Positions 26,544 to 34,608 of a stretch of 64,000 nt of DNA are shown one piece after another. Within the stretch, counting starts at the first letter, position 1. The number at the start of each line of letters is the position of its first letter. The notes below the pieces were generated by a model. The model had not been told where the DNA came from and made no database searches. It saw only the letters and a list, made by a program, of their open reading frames with translations. This stretch comes from Arenibacter algicola (GTDB lineage Bacteria; Bacteroidota; Bacteroidia; Flavobacteriales; Flavobacteriaceae). Location of the stretch: assembly GCF_018860365.1 (NCBI RefSeq), contig NZ_JAHKPO010000016.1:47134-111133 (forward strand), in the 5' to 3' direction. Made by a program: the position numbers and the translations under genes.

Positions 26544-26641
26544 TGGATTCCTGCCTGCGCAGGAATGACATTGCGTGAATAAAGGCATTCTAATATCCGA
26601 TCATGTAGTTATTGGAGTATAGCTGAAATTGAGGGAAGTTT
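26544..26641 (+). repeat. 97-bp direct repeat, right copy
   Basis: Right partner of 25824-25920, beginning at palindrome copy 4 directly after the GIY-YIG stop. Differences include A/G at 25855/26575 and the end of the unit; similarity stops at the AAGTTT near 26641. Confidence 0.9.
26547..26566 (+). repeat. palindromic repeat copy 4
   Basis: Identical 20 bases to copy 1, beginning 4 bases after the GIY-YIG stop codon (26541-26543). It starts the second copy of the 97-bp direct repeat and may also serve as the 3' hairpin of the nuclease mRNA. Confidence 0.92.
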
Positions 26642-26712
26642 CCAATTTCGATTCATAGGTCGTTTTTAGTAAACAATAAAGAATTGATAAAAAGGGTATG
26701 CCAGTCTATTGG

Positions 26713-26732
26713 ATTCCTGCGCAGGCAGGAAT
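26713..26732 (-). repeat. palindromic repeat copy 5
   Basis: ATTCCTGC GCAG GCAGGAAT with extra symmetric bases, so that the arms are TTGGATTCCTGC/GCAGGAATCCAA (26709-26736). It lies 27 bases beyond the stop of the last gene of the trp operon and could end that transcript. Confidence 0.9.
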
Positions 26733-26762
26733 CCAACATGGTGGTGTAAATGCAGTAGAAAC

Positions 26763-26978
26763 TTACTTTTTAAGGACTTTTATGACCAATAACCTTATTA
26801 GCAGAACAAATGGAAATCCGTGTAAAAGAACATCGAACCAGTCCATGGGTTTCATTCCGGCAGCCCCGCCCAATATCCATTTTACCTTACCTAGGATATG
26901 GGGTTCCGGAAAATAAGGTGCCAGACCAAGGGTAAGGCACAAAAGCAGAACTATTTTCCAATTATTTATAATGTCCAT
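26763..26978 (-). CDS. small conserved membrane protein at the trp operon end
   Basis: The 71-residue product has two hydrophobic helices: KIVLLLCLTLGLAPYF and a C-terminal FPFVLLIRLLVIKVL, joined by a loop PEPHILGKVKWILGGAAGMK. I have seen proteins of this type in Flavobacteriaceae as uncharacterised entries, sometimes with an unsupported transporter label. It begins 9 bases after the trpA stop, so it should be on the trp mRNA. A function in tryptophan metabolism cannot be inferred from sequence. Confidence 0.7.
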   Translation of the reverse strand: MDIINNWKIVLLLCLTLGLAPYFPEPHILGKVKWILGGAAGMKPMDWFDVLLHGFPFVLLIRLLVIKVLKK

Positions 26979-26987
26979 CGCTGTAGT

Positions 26988-27752
26988 TTATTTTCGAATT
27001 CCCGTAACGAAATCGCCAATTTTGTCAACACCATGTTGTGTCAGAAATTTAATAAAGGCCGATCCAATAATGGCTCCCTTCGCCTGTTTGGTAGCTTGCA
27101 GAAAGGTTTCGGAATTGCTTATTCCAAAGCCAACGACCTGTGGGTTTTTCAATTTCATATCCGCAATACGCTCAAAGTAGGTTTCTTGATTATTTCCGAA
27201 ACCATCCTGGGAACCGGTAACACTGGCGGAACTTACCATATAAATAAATCCGTCGGAGGCCGCATCAATTTGACGGATACGGGCATCACTGGTTTGTGGG
27301 GTTATCAAGAAAACATTCACAAGCCCATATTTTTTAAATATTGCTTCATAATCTTCTTGGTATACGTCCAATGGCAGATCGGGCAGAATAAGTCCGTCTA
27401 TTCCTATTTCCTGACATTTTTTGCAGAATTCCTCTACTCCAAATTGTAGAACAGGATTGAAATATCCCATAAGGATTAAGGGTATGGAGACTGATTTCCG
27501 GATATCTTTTAACTGCTGAAATAATAACGATGTGGTCATTCCATTCTTCAATGCCTGGGTAGAACTGGCCTGAATAGTAGGACCATCGGCCAAAGGATCG
27601 CTGAAGGGCAATCCGATCTCAATCATGTCCACACCATTTTTTTCAAGATCTTGAATAATTTTTACCGTATCGTTTAAAGAAGGGTAGCCCGCGGTAAAAT
27701 AAATGGACAATATTTTTTTATCTTCTTGTAATTTTTGATGTATTCTGTTCAT
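26988..27752 (-). CDS. trpA: tryptophan synthase alpha subunit
   Basis: TrpA cleaves indole-3-glycerol phosphate and passes indole to TrpB. The 254-residue protein has the YFTAGYPSLNDT start, the catalytic Glu in DMIEIGLPFSDPLADGP, and the GFGISNSE phosphate loop. The ATG at 27752 (MNRIHQKLQ) fits the family better than the ATG at 27773, which adds seven residues. It is the seventh trp gene in the operon. Confidence 0.96.
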   Translation of the reverse strand: MNRIHQKLQEDKKILSIYFTAGYPSLNDTVKIIQDLEKNGVDMIEIGLPFSDPLADGPTIQASSTQALKNGMTTSLLFQQLKDIRKSVSIPLILMGYFNPVLQFGVEEFCKKCQEIGIDGLILPDLPLDVYQEDYEAIFKKYGLVNVFLITPQTSDARIRQIDAASDGFIYMVSSASVTGSQDGFGNNQETYFERIADMKLKNPQVVGFGISNSETFLQATKQAKGAIIGSAFIKFLTQHGVDKIGDFVTGIRK

Positions 27753-27801
27753 TCTAAAATTATTTTTTTGCATTCCACCAGGGCGGTCATGTATATGTAG
27801 C

Positions 27802-28983
27802 TTACAGCTTAAAATATTTTATATAGGTGTCCAAATCTTTATCACCACGTCCCGAGAGATTAAAGACTACGACATCCTCTGGTCGGAATTTTCTGGTTTC
27901 CAGAATAGCAAACGCATGTGAGGATTCAATGGCTGGGATAATCCCTTCCAATTTGGATAGTACCATCCCCGCCTGCATAGCTTCATCGTCCGTAACGGCA
28001 ATAAATTCGGCCCTGCCCGTTTTGTATAGATGCGCGTGCATGGGTCCAACCCCTGGATAATCAAGTCCTGCGGAAATGGAATAAGGTTCTGTAATCTGCC
28101 CATCGGCAGTTTGCATCAATAAGGTTTTGCAGCCATGTATTATTCCCATTTTTCCCAAGACGGAGGTTGCAGCACTTTCACCGCTATCCACGCCCAGTCC
28201 TGCCGCTTCTACAGCAATAATGCCCACTTCCTTTTCGTGTAGAAAATGATAGAAGGTGCCAGCAGCATTACTGCCACCGCCTATACATGCTACAACGTAA
28301 TCTGGATTTTCCCTGCCTTCTTTTTCTTTTAACTGCCATTTTATTTCTTCGGAAATAATGGACTGAAATCTGGTTACCATATCGGGGTAGGGGTGGGGGC
28401 CAATAGCCGACCCAATAATATAATGGGTGTCCACAGGGTTGTTGATCCAATCCCTTATGGCCTCATTGGTAGCATCCTTTAGGGTTCTACTTCCGGAGAG
28501 TGCTGGCCTTACTTCAGCTCCGAGCATTTTCATTCGGGCAACATTGGGAGCTTGTCTGGCAATATCTATTTCGCCCATGTATACAATGCACTCCATTCCC
28601 ATAAGGGCACATACCGTAGCCGTTGCAACGCCATGTTGACCGGCACCGGTTTCGGCAATGATCCTGGTCTTGCCCAGACGTTTGGCCATTAAGATCTGTC
28701 CAATGGTATTGTTGACCTTATGTGCACCGGTATGATTGAGATCTTCACGCTTTAAATATACCTTGGTGTTGTACTTTTCTGATAAACGTTTGGCAAAATA
28801 AAGGGGCGAAGGTCTGCCTACATAATCCTTCAATAATTGATCGAATTCCTTTTTAAAGGATGGTTCTGCCATTATTTTAAGATACTGCTGTCTAAGGTTT
28901 TCAACATTGGGATAGAGCATTTCAGGAATAAAAGCTCCTCCAAATTCTCCATAATATCCCTTTTCGTCTACGTTGTAATTCAT
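27802..28983 (-). CDS. trpB: tryptophan synthase beta subunit
   Basis: TrpB makes L-tryptophan from indole and serine with PLP. The 393-residue protein has [15 protein letters not shown], with the PLP lysine in HTGAHK, the [12 protein letters not shown] block, the phosphate-binding GGGSNAAG and the C-terminal NLSGRGDKD. No residues seem missing. It lies between trpF and trpA, with 49-base and 56-base gaps. Confidence 0.98.
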   Translation of the reverse strand: MNYNVDEKGYYGEFGGAFIPEMLYPNVENLRQQYLKIMAEPSFKKEFDQLLKDYVGRPSPLYFAKRLSEKYNTKVYLKREDLNHTGAHKVNNTIGQILMAKRLGKTRIIAETGAGQHGVATATVCALMGMECIVYMGEIDIARQAPNVARMKMLGAEVRPALSGSRTLKDATNEAIRDWINNPVDTHYIIGSAIGPHPYPDMVTRFQSIISEEIKWQLKEKEGRENPDYVVACIGGGSNAAGTFYHFLHEKEVGIIAVEAAGLGVDSGESAATSVLGKMGIIHGCKTLLMQTADGQITEPYSISAGLDYPGVGPMHAHLYKTGRAEFIAVTDDEAMQAGMVLSKLEGIIPAIESSHAFAILETRKFRPEDVVVFNLSGRGDKDLDTYIKYFKL

Positions 28984-29039
28984 GGTTTTATAGTATAGTA
29001 TTCAGTACTGAGTATTAAGTATTAAGTATGGGATTACCA

Positions 29040-29690
29040 CTACTCATTGCTCAATACTTCTTTAAATTCCTTCAATTTTTTAATATCCTTAAATCCTGGT
29101 TCCGATTCAAACTTACTATTGACATCAATAGCGTGGCAATATTTTGATTCCGGTCTTTGTTGAAATTCCCTTATTTTTTCAACTTCGTCCAGTCCAATGC
29201 CTCCACTTAGAAAATAGGGTTTGGTGGAGGGATAGTTTCCTAGCACTTCCCAACTGAAGGTGAAACCATTGCCTCCAGGTAATTTGCCCTTGGTATCAAA
29301 AAGAAAAAAATCACATACATTTTCATAGGGGGTCAAAACGCGGAAGTCGAAATCGTCCTTTATAGAAAAGACTTTTATTATTTTTAGATTTGTCTCCCCT
29401 AAAGCTTTTGAACGGTCAATAGTAAACTTTTTAAGGTCGCTACAGAACTCCGGACTTTCCTTTCCATGCAATTGCACTGCCCGTAAACCATAAGTGTTGA
29501 CTTTTTCAACAATATCTTCAAGGGTAGCATCCACAAAAACACCTACTTTTTTAATGGAGGCGGGCAATTCGGGAATACTTCCTTCAAAAAACCTTTTGGA
29601 GGGTTCCCAAAATATAAAACCAAGATAATCCGGATTAAGGGTGGCGACCTCCAAGGTATTCAATTTCATTCCGCACACTTTCAGTTTCAT
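29040..29690 (-). CDS. trpF: phosphoribosylanthranilate isomerase
   Basis: TrpF converts phosphoribosylanthranilate to the carboxyphenylamino-deoxyribulose phosphate. The 216-residue protein starts MKLKVCGMK with the catalytic Cys near the N-terminus, has the QLHGKESPEFC block, FDTKGKLPGGNGFTFSW and the LSGGIGLDEV phosphate loop. It stands 10 bases from trpC and is a separate gene, not a TrpC-TrpF fusion. Confidence 0.96.
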   Translation of the reverse strand: MKLKVCGMKLNTLEVATLNPDYLGFIFWEPSKRFFEGSIPELPASIKKVGVFVDATLEDIVEKVNTYGLRAVQLHGKESPEFCSDLKKFTIDRSKALGETNLKIIKVFSIKDDFDFRVLTPYENVCDFFLFDTKGKLPGGNGFTFSWEVLGNYPSTKPYFLSGGIGLDEVEKIREFQQRPESKYCHAIDVNSKFESEPGFKDIKKLKEFKEVLSNE

Positions 29691-29700
29691 GGCCGCTTTG

Positions 29701-30483
29701 TTATTTAATCGATTTAATAAATTGCAATGCGCTTAGTCCGGGATTATCCGTTTTCATAAAATTCTCCCCAATAAGGAACCCTTGATAGCCGTAAGGTTTT
29801 AATTCCTGAATGGCCTCTGTAGAACTTATACCGCTCTCTGAAACCTTCACAAAATCGTCCGGAATTATTTTGGATAAAGCTTTACTGGTATCCAAGCTTA
29901 CTTCAAAAGTCTTTAAATTTCTATTGTTCACTCCCAACATGTCCAAACTGGGCATAATGGATTTGTGTAACTCCTCTTCGTCATGGACCTCCAGCAATAC
30001 ATCCAAGTGCAATTGTTTTGCAAATTCGGATAAAGCCTTAATTTCCGCCCTGGTCAATATGGCTGCAATCAACAATATCACATCTGCGCCATGGGCCTTG
30101 GCCTCCAACAATTGGTATTCGTCAATAATAAATTCCTTGCGAAGCAACGGCATTTGTACGGATGCCCTGGCCAACAACAGGTCGTCCAATGATCCGCCAA
30201 AATATTTCCCATCCGTTAGGACAGACATGCCACAGGCGCCAGCTTTTTCATAACCTACGGCCACATCGGCTAAACTGTTGTTTTGATTGATGACCGACTT
30301 GGACGGAGATCTCCGTTTGTGTTCCGCTATTATTCCACTGTTGCTATTTCTGAGGGCATTGGCCAAGGAAACGGTGGGTCTGTGAAATAATACGGAGGCT
30401 TCCAACTGGGAAACCGGGATTATGGATTTTTTTAAATCCACTTCCTTTCTTTTATCCAAAACTATTTTGTCCAGTATATTCAT
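29701..30483 (-). CDS. trpC: indole-3-glycerol-phosphate synthase
   Basis: The 260-residue TIM-barrel protein has the family blocks IAEHKRRSPSKS, AGACGMSVLTDGKYFGG, LLRKEFIIDEYQL, LGVNNRNLKTF and SESGISS. It performs ring closure with decarboxylation to indole-3-glycerol phosphate. It lies between trpD (37-base gap) and trpF (10-base gap). Confidence 0.97.
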   Translation of the reverse strand: MNILDKIVLDKRKEVDLKKSIIPVSQLEASVLFHRPTVSLANALRNSNSGIIAEHKRRSPSKSVINQNNSLADVAVGYEKAGACGMSVLTDGKYFGGSLDDLLLARASVQMPLLRKEFIIDEYQLLEAKAHGADVILLIAAILTRAEIKALSEFAKQLHLDVLLEVHDEEELHKSIMPSLDMLGVNNRNLKTFEVSLDTSKALSKIIPDDFVKVSESGISSTEAIQELKPYGYQGFLIGENFMKTDNPGLSALQFIKSIK

Positions 30484-30520
30484 GATACTATAAAGTTGGC
30501 TTAGGTATAGCCGTTTATAT

Positions 30521-31513
30521 CTATTGACTCAAGGCCTGTAATTTTTTTAATGCCGCAAGCCCTTTTCCGCTCAATAGGGATTCCTTGGCTTCTTCAAAGC
30601 CTTCCCTTGGGCTAATTCCTTTTACCGTGGCTATGGCAATACCGGCATTGGCACAGACCACATTATTTTGTGGTATAGTACCTTTTCCCTGTAAAACATT
30701 GAGAAAAACCTGTGCAGATTCTTCAATACTATCTCCACCCACTATTTCCGACGCCAAAATGGCTTCCACTCCAAAATCGGAAGGCTTTAACATCCCCTCG
30801 GATTTGTTGGTAATGGTTTTGGTGTTTCCGGTCAATGAAATTTCATCGTAACCATCCAAAGCATGCAATACCGTGAAGTTCTTATCGGTCTTTTGATATA
30901 GATAACCGTACATTCTTGCCAATTCCAAATTAAAAACCCCGACCATTTGGTTTTTGGGGAAGGCTGGGTTCACCATTGGTCCCAACATATTAAAGAAAGT
31001 TTTTACGCCCAATTCCCTACGTATAGGGGCTACATTTTTCATGGCTGGATGAAATAGTGGTGCATGCAATACACAAATTCCTGCCTCGTCTATACATTTT
31101 TCAAGAAATCCGGCCTCATTACTGAATTTGATGCCCAGGAATTCCATAACATTGCTGCTACCGCACTTTGAAGAAACGCCATAGTTGCCGTGTTTGGTAA
31201 CCTTAACATCTGCTCCTGCCGTAACAAAACTGGCCAAAGTAGAGATGTTAAAGGTGTCCTTGCCGTCACCACCCGTACCACATAGATCTATGGGGTTGTA
31301 TTGCGAAAGGTCTACCGCCAGACAAAGCTCCAGCAAGGCGTCCCTAAAGCCTTCCAATTCTTCTATAGTAACACTACGCATCATGTAAACCGTTAAAAAG
31401 GCGGCAATCTGGCTTGTATTGTAATCTCCTTTGGCAATATTTACCAAAACCTGTTTTGCATCCTCTTTTGGAAGTACATCGTGATTGATCAGTTTGTTTA
31501 AAATATCTTTCAT
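30521..31513 (-). CDS. trpD: anthranilate phosphoribosyltransferase
   Basis: TrpD joins anthranilate to PRPP. The 330-residue protein has the DLCGTGGDGKDTFNISTL PRPP loop, the VTKHGNYGVSSKCGSSNVME segment and NMLGPMVNP. An in-frame TTG-side extension to 31543 exists, but the ATG at 31513 (MKDILNKLIN) gives the usual N-terminus. It is a stand-alone enzyme, not fused to TrpG. Confidence 0.97.
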   Translation of the reverse strand: MKDILNKLINHDVLPKEDAKQVLVNIAKGDYNTSQIAAFLTVYMMRSVTIEELEGFRDALLELCLAVDLSQYNPIDLCGTGGDGKDTFNISTLASFVTAGADVKVTKHGNYGVSSKCGSSNVMEFLGIKFSNEAGFLEKCIDEAGICVLHAPLFHPAMKNVAPIRRELGVKTFFNMLGPMVNPAFPKNQMVGVFNLELARMYGYLYQKTDKNFTVLHALDGYDEISLTGNTKTITNKSEGMLKPSDFGVEAILASEIVGGDSIEESAQVFLNVLQGKGTIPQNNVVCANAGIAIATVKGISPREGFEEAKESLLSGKGLAALKKLQALSQ

Positions 31514-31599
31514 AAGTCTCTCTCCAACCCTCTTAAAATGCAAGGGTTTTTTTGGTTATAATTATTTTTTGTCTAAAAGCTCTTAATTGGCTCTACACC

Positions 31600-32229
31600 T
31601 TATGAGCGGTTAGGGGAGGCTACCCAGTTCTCCAATATTTTTTTGCCATAAGGAGTCAATACAGATTCGGGATGAAACTGTACGGCACTTACATCAAATA
31701 CCTTGTGACGCAAGGACATCACCTGTCCATTTTCGTCAAAAGAGGTAGCTTCCAATACTTCTGGAAGTGCAGGGTCAACTACCCAAGAGTGATAGCGCCC
31801 CACCTCAATTTCTTTTGGCAATCCATCAAACAAAATATCATCCTTTACAATATCTATTTTGGTGGCTATACCGTGGTAGACCTGGTCTATGTTTACCAAT
31901 GAACCTCCAAACACTTCAGCAATGGCCTGCTGTCCCAAGCACACCCCAAAGATACTTTTTGTAGGTGCGTACATGGCTATAATTTCTTTGAGAAGGCCAG
32001 CTTCATCTGGGATGCCCGGGCCTGGAGAAAGAACGATCTTATCAAAGGCCTCAATTTCATCAAGACCAATTTGGTCATTTCTTTTAACGGTTACGGTACA
32101 ATCCAAATCCTCCAAATAATGGACCAGGTTGTAGGTGAAACTGTCGTAATTATCTATTACCAATATGGACTTGCCTTGTCCTTTGCCCACGGATTTGGTG
32201 TTTGTTTTATTATCTGTATTCTCTTTCAT
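31600..32229 (-). CDS. trpG: anthranilate synthase component II (glutamine amidotransferase)
   Basis: TrpG supplies ammonia from glutamine to TrpE. The 209-residue protein has an unusual polar 20-residue N-terminal tail (Asn/Lys/Thr-rich) before SILVIDNYDSFTYN, then LSPGPGIPDEAG, the nucleophile Cys in GVCLGQQAIAEVFGG and the His/Glu pair in VQFHPESVLTPYG. There is no internal Met near the domain start, so the tail is presumably translated. It lies between trpE and trpD. Confidence 0.97.
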   Translation of the reverse strand: MKENTDNKTNTKSVGKGQGKSILVIDNYDSFTYNLVHYLEDLDCTVTVKRNDQIGLDEIEAFDKIVLSPGPGIPDEAGLLKEIIAMYAPTKSIFGVCLGQQAIAEVFGGSLVNIDQVYHGIATKIDIVKDDILFDGLPKEIEVGRYHSWVVDPALPEVLEATSFDENGQVMSLRHKVFDVSAVQFHPESVLTPYGKKILENWVASPNRS

Positions 32230-32313
32230 ACTATTGATGTTCTCTAATGAACATTTTATATTGATCTATCCATATACCCCGATAAGAAACAACGAGGAAA
32301 TTAATTGGTGCTA

Positions 32314-33711
32314 TTATATAGTTTCGGCTATTTCCAAGGCTTTGGTCAGGGCTCCCAATTTGTTGTAGGTTTCCTGAAGTTCGTTTTCAGGATTTGAAGC
32401 GGCCACTAAACCGGCTCCGGCCTGGTAATGCAATTGATGATTTTTACTTAAAAAGGTTCTGATCATAATGGCATGGTTAAAGTTTCCGTTAAAATCCATA
32501 AACCCTATAGCTCCACCGTAATAGCCCCTACTGGTTTTTTCGTATTTTTCAATAAGTTGCATGGCCATGTGTTTTGGGGCACCGCTTAAGGTGCCGGCAG
32601 GAAAGGTGTCGGCGACAACTTTCATGGTTGGGATGTCTTTTTTCTTTAGTCCGGTTACTTTGGAGACCAAATGTATTACATGTGAAAAGAATTGAACCTC
32701 TCTATAGTTTTCCACCTTTACCATGGTGCCGTTTCTACTTAAGTCGTTTCTAGCAAGATCGACCAACATAACGTGTTCGCTGTTCTCCTTGTCGTCTATC
32801 TTTAATTTTTTGGCCAATTCCGCATCCTGTTCATCATTTCCTGTTCTTTTGAAGGTTCCTGCAATGGGATGAATTTCAGCCTTGCCATCCTTTACTATTA
32901 GTTGGGCTTCGGGAGAGCTTCCAAAAATTTTGAAATCCCCATAATCAAAATAGAACAAATACGGAGACGGGTTTATAGATCGCAGCGCCCTATATACATT
33001 AAATTCGTCGCCTTTAAATTCTTGCGAGAACCTTCTGGATAATACCAGTTGGAAAACATCGCCTCTGTTACAATGTTTTTTTGCCAGTTCTACATGCTCC
33101 TTATATTCCTCGTCCTTAAGATTGGATATTGGATTTCCGTCTTTGGAAAAATTGTAGGAGGCAAAGTTTTTGGCTCTGAGAATTTGTTCTATTTCCCCAA
33201 TATTATTTTCGGATTCATAGCAGTGAGCAAAAATATAGGCTTCGTTTTTAAAATGGTTTATGGCCACTATATTTTGATAAACGGCATAATAGATGTCCGG
33301 AATGGAGATACTGTTATTTTTTTTGGAAATGTCTATGTCTTCAAAATATCGCACTGCATCATAGGCCATATATCCGAACAAACCATTGTTGATAAACTTA
33401 AAGTTATTGTTCTGGGATTCAAATTTTTGACTAAAATCATGCAAAATGCCTGGGATGTCAGTATGTTCGTCAATGCTGATTTCCTCTATGGAACCGTCCG
33501 GGAATTGTTTGTTGACCGTCTCGTTTTCTACTTTTATGGAAGCTATGGGGTTGCAGCATATATAGGAAAAACTATTGTCGTTGGCATGGTAGTCACTACT
33601 TTCCAAAAGAATACTATTGGGGAAACGATCTCTAATTTTTAAATAAACACTTACTGGGGTAATGGTGTCCGCAAGTATTTTCTTGTGATGTGATACTAAC
33701 TGGTATTTCAT
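32314..33711 (-). CDS. trpE: anthranilate synthase component I
   Basis: TrpE converts chorismate to anthranilate with ammonia from TrpG. The 465-residue protein has the chorismate-binding blocks SPSPYLFYFDYGDF, PIAGTFKRTG, DLARNDLSRNG, GTLSGAPKHMAM and the C-terminal GAGLVAASNPENE. It is shorter than many TrpE proteins. It is the first structural gene of the operon, 59 bases after the attenuator T-tract. Confidence 0.97.
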   Translation of the reverse strand: MKYQLVSHHKKILADTITPVSVYLKIRDRFPNSILLESSDYHANDNSFSYICCNPIASIKVENETVNKQFPDGSIEEISIDEHTDIPGILHDFSQKFESQNNNFKFINNGLFGYMAYDAVRYFEDIDISKKNNSISIPDIYYAVYQNIVAINHFKNEAYIFAHCYESENNIGEIEQILRAKNFASYNFSKDGNPISNLKDEEYKEHVELAKKHCNRGDVFQLVLSRRFSQEFKGDEFNVYRALRSINPSPYLFYFDYGDFKIFGSSPEAQLIVKDGKAEIHPIAGTFKRTGNDEQDAELAKKLKIDDKENSEHVMLVDLARNDLSRNGTMVKVENYREVQFFSHVIHLVSKVTGLKKKDIPTMKVVADTFPAGTLSGAPKHMAMQLIEKYEKTSRGYYGGAIGFMDFNGNFNHAIMIRTFLSKNHQLHYQAGAGLVAASNPENELQETYNKLGALTKALEIAETI

Positions 33712-33769
33712 GATAATTCTTTTAATTGCTACTCTCTGCCAATTGGTTCTTTGAATTCTATGATAAACG

Positions 33770-33800
33770 AAAAAAAGGCTTGTCGTGATGACAAGCCTTT
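33770..33800 (-). terminator. trp attenuator terminator hairpin
   Basis: On the minus strand AAAGGCTTGTC (33800-33790) pairs with GACAAGCCTTT (33784-33774) around an ATCAC loop and runs into T residues to 33770. It lies between the leader peptide and trpE. The competing antiterminator pairs TCGTGA (33835-33830) and AAGC (33826-33823) with TCACGA (33788-33783) and GCTT (33796-33793). A 1:2-type stem, CTTACGA (33848-33842) with TCGTGAG (33835-33829), would sequester the first half. Confidence 0.9.
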
Positions 33801-33829
33801 TATATAGTTATACTACAATGATGCTTTGC

Positions 33830-33886
33830 TCACGATGTTTTTCGTAAGTTACTCCACCACCAAGTATTTGATACCATGTTCTTCAT
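33830..33886 (-). CDS. trpL: trp operon leader peptide, MKNMVSNTWWWSNLRKTS
   Basis: An 18-codon frame on the minus strand starts ATG at 33886 and ends TGA at 33832-33830. It contains three successive tryptophan codons (33862-33854), followed by a region that pairs with the next RNA segment. A ribosome stalled at the Trp codons would cover the first arm and allow the antiterminator; a ribosome reaching the stop would favour the terminator. This is the classical trp leader of enterobacteria in arrangement. An alternative ATG at 33877 keeps all three Trp codons. Confidence 0.9.
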   Translation of the reverse strand: MKNMVSNTWWWSNLRKTS

Positions 33887-33893
33887 TGCAGGC

Positions 33894-33924
33894 CAAATAT
33901 AAGAAGGAATTTCAAATTTACAAA
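33894..33924 (-). promoter_or_regulatory. trp operon promoter
   Basis: Minus strand: TTTG (33924-33921), exactly 19 bases, TATATTTG (33901-33894), a full match to the Bacteroidota consensus. Predicted start near 33888, so the leader peptide ATG (33886) is almost at the 5' end of the transcript. Confidence 0.88.
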
Positions 33925-33942
33925 CCTGTGTTACGTAAAAAA

Positions 33943-33970
33943 TAAAAAACCCCACAATTGTGAGGTTTTA
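33943..33970 (-). terminator. terminator of the marR-nitroreductase-yceI operon
   Basis: Minus strand: AAAACCTCAC, AATT loop, GTGGGGTTTT (with one G-U pair), followed by a T-rich stretch. It ends the yceI transcript ahead of the trp promoter. Confidence 0.8.
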
Positions 33971-33991
33971 AACAGCGTTATTTGGAAACGT

Positions 33992-34570
33992 TTAGAATAC
34001 CAGATCCACCACTAGATCAAATTCGTCATATATGGTTTTATCCCCTAAATTGTCGAAGAAACTACCTGATCCGTACTTAACGTCGTAAAGGGAACGGTCT
34101 ACCTTCATAGTGGCCGTTGCCTTGTTTCCATATATGGAGATGTCAAAGGTAACAGGATTGGTTTTTCCCTTTACCGTAAGATTTCCAATTACTTCATATG
34201 AATTTTTACCTGTAGACTTTACATTGGTAAATACCAATTTGGAAGTAGGATGTGCCTCGACACCAAAAAAGTCATCTGACTTTAAGTGCCCTTCCAGCTT
34301 TCCTTTGTATTCACCCTGTAGGTCGTTTGAAACCAAAGTAGGCATATCTACTACAAATTCTCCCCCAGTTAGTTTGTCCCCGTTAAAAATTAAGGACCCT
34401 TCTTTAATGGCAATTGTTCCATGATGGGATCCTGTAACCTTGTATCCTTTCCAGGTAACTGTACTTTCGGTTGTTTTTACTTGTTTTACTTCGTTGTCCA
34501 CTGGAGTGGTTGCCATGGCTGTTAAACCTGTAAATACGGACAATACTAAACTTAATGCGCTTTTTTTCAT
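33992..34570 (-). CDS. YceI family periplasmic protein
   Basis: The 192-residue protein has a signal peptide (about 1-20, MKKSALSLVLSVFTGLTAMA) and the YceI lipocalin-like barrel: STVTWKGYKVTGSHHGTI at the start, and NLTVKGKTNPVTFDISI plus KVDRSLYDVKYGSGSF at the end. YceI barrels bind polyprenoid or other long lipophilic molecules in the periplasm. It is the last gene of a run with marR and the nitroreductase (38-base gap) and is followed by a terminator. Confidence 0.94.
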   Translation of the reverse strand: MKKSALSLVLSVFTGLTAMATTPVDNEVKQVKTTESTVTWKGYKVTGSHHGTIAIKEGSLIFNGDKLTGGEFVVDMPTLVSNDLQGEYKGKLEGHLKSDDFFGVEAHPTSKLVFTNVKSTGKNSYEVIGNLTVKGKTNPVTFDISIYGNKATATMKVDRSLYDVKYGSGSFFDNLGDKTIYDEFDLVVDLVF

Positions 34571-34608
34571 AATTTCAATTTTAAGATAATGTTTGTTAAT
34601 GTTCCTGT

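Noticed and set aside
25827..26732. Five similar palindromes considered as a CRISPR array
   Set aside because: Spacing is irregular (about 130-430 bases), orientations are mixed, and there are no cas genes or leader.
33049..33642. 197-codon frame antisense to trpE
   Set aside because: Its composition (Phe/Val/Gly-rich) is that of a mirrored coding strand, and trpE is fully conserved.
33770..33802. Hairpin before trpE as a plus-strand terminator
   Set aside because: No plus-strand gene reads into it, and the long T-run is on the minus strand, in line with the leader peptide and antiterminator.
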